A DNA stretch of 27,677 nt from SMTZ1-83 sp048883405 (GTDB lineage Archaea > Asgardarchaeota > Thorarchaeia > Thorarchaeales > Thorarchaeaceae), in assembly GCA_048883405.1 (NCBI GenBank), contig JBHLQS010000018.1:1-27677 (forward strand), written 5' to 3'. A program made the translations under genes and the position numbers. How positions within the stretch are numbered: position 1 is the stretch's first letter; each line of letters begins with the position of its first letter. Below, in pieces: positions 23,864-27,677 of this stretch. The notes under the pieces were generated by a model. That model was not told where the DNA came from and did not search any database. It saw only the letters and a list, made by a program, of their open reading frames with translations.

Positions 23864-26433
23864 GGTAATCCCCTCTCCTCTTCCTTATGCAATGTCTCTA
23901 TTTCTTCCTCATACATTTCCCCGCTATCTAGTCGCAATTGCTCTGTTTCAACTTCTTCTTCATGCTCATCGATGATGGCTTCAACATCGAGTTTGAGTGT
24001 GCCTGTATTCTTCTTCATAGTCGCTCTGCTTAACGCCCCATCTCTATACACTGTGATTTCATTTGCGGGAGAGAACTGCAATGCATCTGATTGATGAGTC
24101 ACGAGAAGAGTTTGATTGCTAATGGTAAAGCCCTTGAAGCTTGATACAATCCGCTTTCGATTCTCACTATCTGCTCCGTATGTAGGTTCATCAGCAAATA
24201 GAAAGGGGACTCCATTTAGAAAATCACCAATTGCCAATCGATAGGAGAGTCCCAATAGAAGCTGCATTCCTCCTCCTTGATATACAGTCACAGGGACAGT
24301 TTCATCCCAACCAGTTGGCGCAATCTCCATCGAATAATCATCAGGACGAATCCTTAGCCGCTCTACCTCGGTTTCAGGAAACATCTGCTTGTGGAACGCG
24401 AGTGACGACTCGGACAAATTCCTTGAGGCGTTTTCTCGAATGCTTTCCTGAACAGCCTTAAAGCCATCTGCTAGCTCACCATATTTCTCAGTGTGCTTCT
24501 TTGTTTGGAATAATCTGTCTAGTTTCGATGATGTATCTGTTAAGTCAGCATCTAGGGTCATTGATCTACCCTTGAGGTTTTCCTCCCGACTGGTCAACTC
24601 TGTAATTCTGGCAGAACATTGGTCAAGTTTGACTCGAAATTCAGTCTGCATCCCACGGGCGTAGTGGTCAATGTTGCGAAGTCCTGATGGAAACTCCTCG
24701 TGATCCTTCTTGTTGATTGATCCTAATCTCTCCCCTATTGATTGCATAAATTCTGACCGGGATTTTGATTTCACCAGCTTATCCAGCTTCATGAGAAGTT
24801 CGACTAGCTTTGCTTTGGAGCCGTTTAGCTTGGCTGAAGCCTTGCCATATTCCTTCGCTAGGTTTGATTCTTTCTTTACTAAATCTTGAATCTCATCTAA
24901 GGATCTTTGTTTCTCATCAACAAGTGTTTTGCTTTCAGATTCCTGACGGATTAAAGATTCCAAGCTTGCCTGAATCTCATCATTCTCTTTTTGCGCGCTC
25001 TTCAGCAATTCTTGTGCGTCGGATATTTCTTCGGCGGTAGTTCTAGCCTCTGCAATTGTGCTCTTTCTCTCTAGCTGCTCAGCTTTCTTCTCGAGCTTCG
25101 AAATAGCAATATTTGAGCTCCTTTCTTTCTGCTCGAGATCCATCAGAAGGATTTCAATCTCTTTCAATTCCTCAGCAACTTTAACAGGGTCTAATTCTGC
25201 TCCACAGTATTCACAGGTGTTTTCGCCTGCGACACTCTTCCTTCGTGATGCTCGCCCCTCAAGATCTCCCCTTTCGTGTTGAAGCTTCTTCAATTCGTCC
25301 TCATGGACTTCAATCTCTTTTTTCGCAGTCTTCATCTCCTCCATGATGTTCTCAATGAGATCTGCAGACTTTGTCCGCTCAAGTAGCTCGGCTATTCCAA
25401 TCGAGAGTGCTCTTGTATAGGTATGTAGCTGGCCCTCAAGATTTCCAAGCTTTAGCTGTTGCTCCGCAACCTGCTTCCATGCTTTTCCTGCTTCAGAACG
25501 TGTTCCCTCCAGGCTAGCTTTGGTTGCCTTGTACGCCTCACTCGCTTCATCAAGCTTCTTGACCCATGGTACTATTTCATCCTTGTAATGCCTACTCTTC
25601 AGCTGGGTTTTGATATCGTCAAGTGAAGTCTGAAAAACCAGTATTTCCTTTCCAGCACACTCCCAATCATCCCGAACTTTGTCTATTTTGGATAATATTC
25701 TTACAGTTGCATTCGCTTCTGCTAGGCTTTTTTTCATTTCCTTCTGTTCTGCTGACACCTTCTTCTTGTCTAGAGATACCTTCTGGATTTCACCCCCCAG
25801 TTGCTGTTTCTCTTGCTCCAGCTTCTCTAACAATGTCTCAAGAATTGGTATTTGACTCAAGTCTTTCTCAAGTGTTCTTTTTCGGTCCTTGAAGGCTTGA
25901 CTGAGGGCCTCTGCCGCTGTAGCGCCAAGAACAATATCTAATGAGCTGGACCCTCGAAGGATGTCAGGCACTTCACCTTGTCGCGCGCTTACAGTCACCT
26001 CAAATAATCTGCGAGATATGCCTGTGATTTCCTGCATCTTGAACGCGAGTTGTTCCTCGGTATCTCCGAAATCGCTTGAGAGGACATACTCTTCTCCTTC
26101 TATCTCATCTGATCCAATTCGTTTCAGCGTGAAATGACTTGAACTAACCCTCTTACTCTTCCTAGAGAGTTTGTGAACCCTTAGCAGCCGATAGCGGCTC
26201 TCATCTCGACCTCCAAAAATGAGTTCTACGCCTGCATCCTTTTCTCCACGGCGCGTATATGATGACTTTGTCTTGAACCCCTTGACATGACCAAAAAGTG
26301 CATATTCGATGGCATAGAGTATTGTGCTTTTGCCTGCGTTGTTGACACCCTCGATTAAGTTTACACCTGGTTCAAAGGTTAGGATTTGGTCATCAAATCG
26401 TCTGAAGTTGCGGAGTCGAATACTCTCAATCAA
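23860..26433 (-). CDS. Rad50/SMC-like coiled-coil ATPase with CxxC hook
   Basis: 857 residues. The N-terminal ATPase half has IRLRNFRRF, Walker A GVNNAGKST (29-37) and a Rad50-like Q-loop ARQGEVPDIL (150-159). Two long coiled-coil arms flank a CEYC hook (407-410), as in the Rad50 zinc hook. The C-terminal half has a signature-like YQGGGMQLLLGLSYRLA (718-734), Walker B FLFADEPT (744-751) and VTHQ (778-781). The usual LSGGE signature is changed to YQGGG, losing the serine. An acidic tail (815-857) follows the ATPase. The start is TTG 26433 with GGAGG 9 nt upstream, overlapping the 91-aa gene by 8 bases. No Mre11 nuclease gene is near, so its DNA partner, if any, is different. Confidence 0.9.
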   Translation of the reverse strand: MIESIRLRNFRRFDDQILTFEPGVNLIEGVNNAGKSTILYAIEYALFGHVKGFKTKSSYTRRGEKDAGVELIFGGRDESRYRLLRVHKLSRKSKRVSSSHFTLKRIGSDEIEGEEYVLSSDFGDTEEQLAFKMQEITGISRRLFEVTVSARQGEVPDILRGSSSLDIVLGATAAEALSQAFKDRKRTLEKDLSQIPILETLLEKLEQEKQQLGGEIQKVSLDKKKVSAEQKEMKKSLAEANATVRILSKIDKVRDDWECAGKEILVFQTSLDDIKTQLKSRHYKDEIVPWVKKLDEASEAYKATKASLEGTRSEAGKAWKQVAEQQLKLGNLEGQLHTYTRALSIGIAELLERTKSADLIENIMEEMKTAKKEIEVHEDELKKLQHERGDLEGRASRRKSVAGENTCEYCGAELDPVKVAEELKEIEILLMDLEQKERSSNIAISKLEKKAEQLERKSTIAEARTTAEEISDAQELLKSAQKENDEIQASLESLIRQESESKTLVDEKQRSLDEIQDLVKKESNLAKEYGKASAKLNGSKAKLVELLMKLDKLVKSKSRSEFMQSIGERLGSINKKDHEEFPSGLRNIDHYARGMQTEFRVKLDQCSARITELTSREENLKGRSMTLDADLTDTSSKLDRLFQTKKHTEKYGELADGFKAVQESIRENASRNLSESSLAFHKQMFPETEVERLRIRPDDYSMEIAPTGWDETVPVTVYQGGGMQLLLGLSYRLAIGDFLNGVPFLFADEPTYGADSENRKRIVSSFKGFTISNQTLLVTHQSDALQFSPANEITVYRDGALSRATMKKNTGTLKLDVEAIIDEHEEEVETEQLRLDSGEMYEEEIETLHKEEERGLP

Positions 26434-26701
26434 GATTTTCGACCTCCACTGCTAGTCTTCCTTCAAACACCTCCTTGATCCTGGCTTCAAGCTGATTCCT
26501 GGCTGCTTTGTTAAGTCCAAATGACTTGGTCATATTTGCGTCATCATCAAGTAAGTACTGCACAAAATCAAGCACTTGTGAGGCGTTCTGAATGTCCTCT
26601 ACCGTGAGATCGAACCTGCTCAAGACATCTATTACAGAAGATGTCTTTTTGGGAGTAAATTTCGCTCCCGCCCCATTTTCTTCTGAGTTCCTCTCAAACA
26701 A
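26426..26701 (-). CDS. Small 91-aa protein heading the Rad50-MoxR-VWA operon
   Basis: 91 residues, with a flexible polar N-terminus (NSEENGAGAKFTPKK) and a helical rest (VIDVLSRFDLTVEDIQN, ASQVLDFVQYLLDDDAN, AARNQLEARIKEVFEG). No family recognised. The helical pattern would suit a subunit that binds the Rad50-like ATPase. The start is TTG 26701 with GGAGGG (26710-26715) 8 nt upstream, a strong site. Its stop overlaps the TTG start of the Rad50-like gene by 8 bases. The 5' end of the operon is defined by this gene, as the CorA-like gene upstream ends 82 bases away. Confidence 0.75.
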   Translation of the reverse strand: MFERNSEENGAGAKFTPKKTSSVIDVLSRFDLTVEDIQNASQVLDFVQYLLDDDANMTKSFGLNKAARNQLEARIKEVFEGRLAVEVENLD

Positions 26702-26738
26702 GGAATATGCCCTCCACCTGATTAGCAGTTTTCCCGAC

Positions 26739-26764
26739 TTATAATTCCAGTGAGAGCATATATC
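26739..26764 (-). promoter_or_regulatory. Candidate promoter of the Rad50-MoxR-VWA operon
   Basis: Two A/T-rich elements lie on the minus strand: GATATATG (26757-26764) and AATTATAA (26739-26746). The first would start transcription near 26735 and leave a leader containing the full GGAGGG ribosome site; the second would start it right at that site. I prefer the first. Confidence 0.4.
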
Positions 26765-26783
26765 AAAGCCACGGATTTTCTTT

Positions 26784-27677
26784 TCAGACCAATCCTTTGA
26801 GCCTGAGGAATATTAGCAGCGGTGTAGTGATGACGAGGCTCGCCAAGACCACCACAACAAATGCTAGTGGATCCTGCTCTAAGGGCAAGTCAACATTCAT
26901 TCCATAGATTGAAGCAATAAGGGTAGGTACACTCACTAACAAGGAGATTGACGTGAGCGTCTTCATGACCCTATTCAGATTGTGTCCAACAATGGAGTCA
27001 TACTGATCCATGGCATTTGATATGAGCGTCCTATAGATTGCACTCAATTCCATCTGTTGTTGCAGGTCCACTTCTAGCTCCTCAAGACGATCCTCATCAA
27101 GAACGAGTCTTCCAAAACTCTGCAGCCTTTTCATTTGACGTAGAACCTTCATGTTGGATTTCAATGCAGCTTCCATGTAGATTGCGTCTCTTGAAAGCTG
27201 GAAGAAACGGTCCAGTTGAGAAGGATAAAGCTCTTTGAGAATCCGGTCTTCCGTATCATGAATGGTCGCTTCAATGATATCAAGCATCGTTTCGAAGCTA
27301 TGGATGACAATCTCCCAAGTATTGTAAATTACTCCACTTACTGTGGTGGTACGGCGCAAAACTCCCTTGAGCCGTCTCTTGCGCAGAGGAATTTCTTTGT
27401 TCTGAACTAGAATGATGTCACGTCCGTTGGTGAAGAGACCTATTGGATTCGTGGAGTATTCTCTATCCTCTCCTTCCAAGTCTACAGGTACTCTTAGCAC
27501 GACCATGACGAATTTATTTTCAATCTGAAGCCTAGGCCGTTCGTCAAGGTCTTGAATGTCCTGCAGGTCTTCTAAATCGACCTCGAATTTGACGGATAAT
27601 TCGGCAAGAATATCGGGCCCGGAATCAACCACCTGAATTAGCAGAGGTTCGTCTGGTGCGCTCTTTAGGTCCGGGTA
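26784..27677 (-). CDS. CorA-type divalent cation transporter (5' end cut by right edge)
   Basis: The minus strand is open to the right edge with no stop, so the GTG at 27632 is not necessarily the start; 15 more in-frame codons lie beyond it in the window. The visible 297 residues contain a CorA cytoplasmic funnel segment (LQDIQDLDERPRLQIENKFV), a long charged helix region, and two C-terminal membrane helices with the pore motif YGMN between them (SIYGMNVDLPLEQ), as in Mg2+/Co2+ channels. The usual MPEL-type loop is not conserved here. It carries divalent cations, probably magnesium. No functional link to the following Rad50 operon is evident. Confidence 0.9.
   Translation of the reverse strand, partial: YPDLKSAPDEPLLIQVVDSGPDILAELSVKFEVDLEDLQDIQDLDERPRLQIENKFVMVVLRVPVDLEGEDREYSTNPIGLFTNGRDIILVQNKEIPLRKRRLKGVLRRTTTVSGVIYNTWEIVIHSFETMLDIIEATIHDTEDRILKELYPSQLDRFFQLSRDAIYMEAALKSNMKVLRQMKRLQSFGRLVLDEDRLEELEVDLQQQMELSAIYRTLISNAMDQYDSIVGHNLNRVMKTLTSISLLVSVPTLIASIYGMNVDLPLEQDPLAFVVVVLASLVITTPLLIFLRLKGLV

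Noticed and set aside
27630..27632. GTG as the true start of the CorA-like gene
   Set aside because: The frame stays open to the window edge and the upstream codons continue a plausible CorA N-terminus, so the gene is more likely truncated by the window.
1..27677. CRISPR array, transposon or prophage
   Set aside because: No regularly spaced direct repeats, transposase, integrase or terminal inverted repeats were seen anywhere in the window.

Overview
The window looks like a chromosomal segment of an archaeon, most likely of the Asgard group (Thorarchaeota-like). Reasons: two tandem Ras/Rab-type small GTPases, an AbrB-PhoU phosphate regulator of the archaeal type, TATA-box promoters about 25 nt upstream of apparently leaderless start codons, Shine-Dalgarno sites of the GGAGG/GGTGA type in operons, and a Rad50-like protein with a CxxC hook. 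The lineage is inferred from gene content, not proven. I see no rRNA, tRNA, CRISPR array or insertion sequence. Both ends cut through genes.

Layout. 1-326: 5' part of an unrecognised acidic protein (minus). 327-743: gene-free. 744-3688: small membrane protein, ATP-grasp ligase, zinc-ribbon protein (plus). 3685-4551: sugar-isomerase-like TIM barrel (minus). 4667-5777: tandem small GTPases (plus). 5774-13148: phosphate block, with pstS-pstC-pstA-pstB-phoU on the minus strand, tightly coupled, diverging from an AbrB-PhoU regulator and a Na+/phosphate cotransporter on the plus strand. The divergent promoter region carries four copies of a GCATTTAC word, a good candidate for the phosphate operator. 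13225-14058: solitary DNA methyltransferase. 14113-15735: secreted beta-domain protein. 15924-16796: GNAT acetyltransferase with a second domain, followed by a GNRA-capped hairpin. 16864-18765: membrane protein, zinc-binding protein and a bacterial-type ATP phosphofructokinase (minus). 18805-26701: a compact minus-strand operon. 26784-27677: CorA-type transporter, cut by the right edge.

The most intriguing part is 19352-26701. Five overlapping genes encode a 91-aa protein, an 857-aa Rad50-like ATPase with a degenerate signature motif, an unknown 201-aa protein, a MoxR-type AAA+ ATPase whose Walker B aspartate is replaced by asparagine, and a 988-aa protein ending in a VWA domain with a complete MIDAS motif. 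A DinB-fold gene overlaps the end. The combination joins a DNA-handling ATPase to a MoxR-VWA chaperone-like pair without an Mre11 nuclease, and I know of no described system with exactly this make-up.

The phosphate block combines a high-affinity ABC importer and a sodium-driven transporter with three PhoU-domain proteins, which suggests shared control by phosphate. Three genes (GTPase 1, the secreted protein and the DinB protein) seem best explained by CTG start codons, which needs experimental checking.
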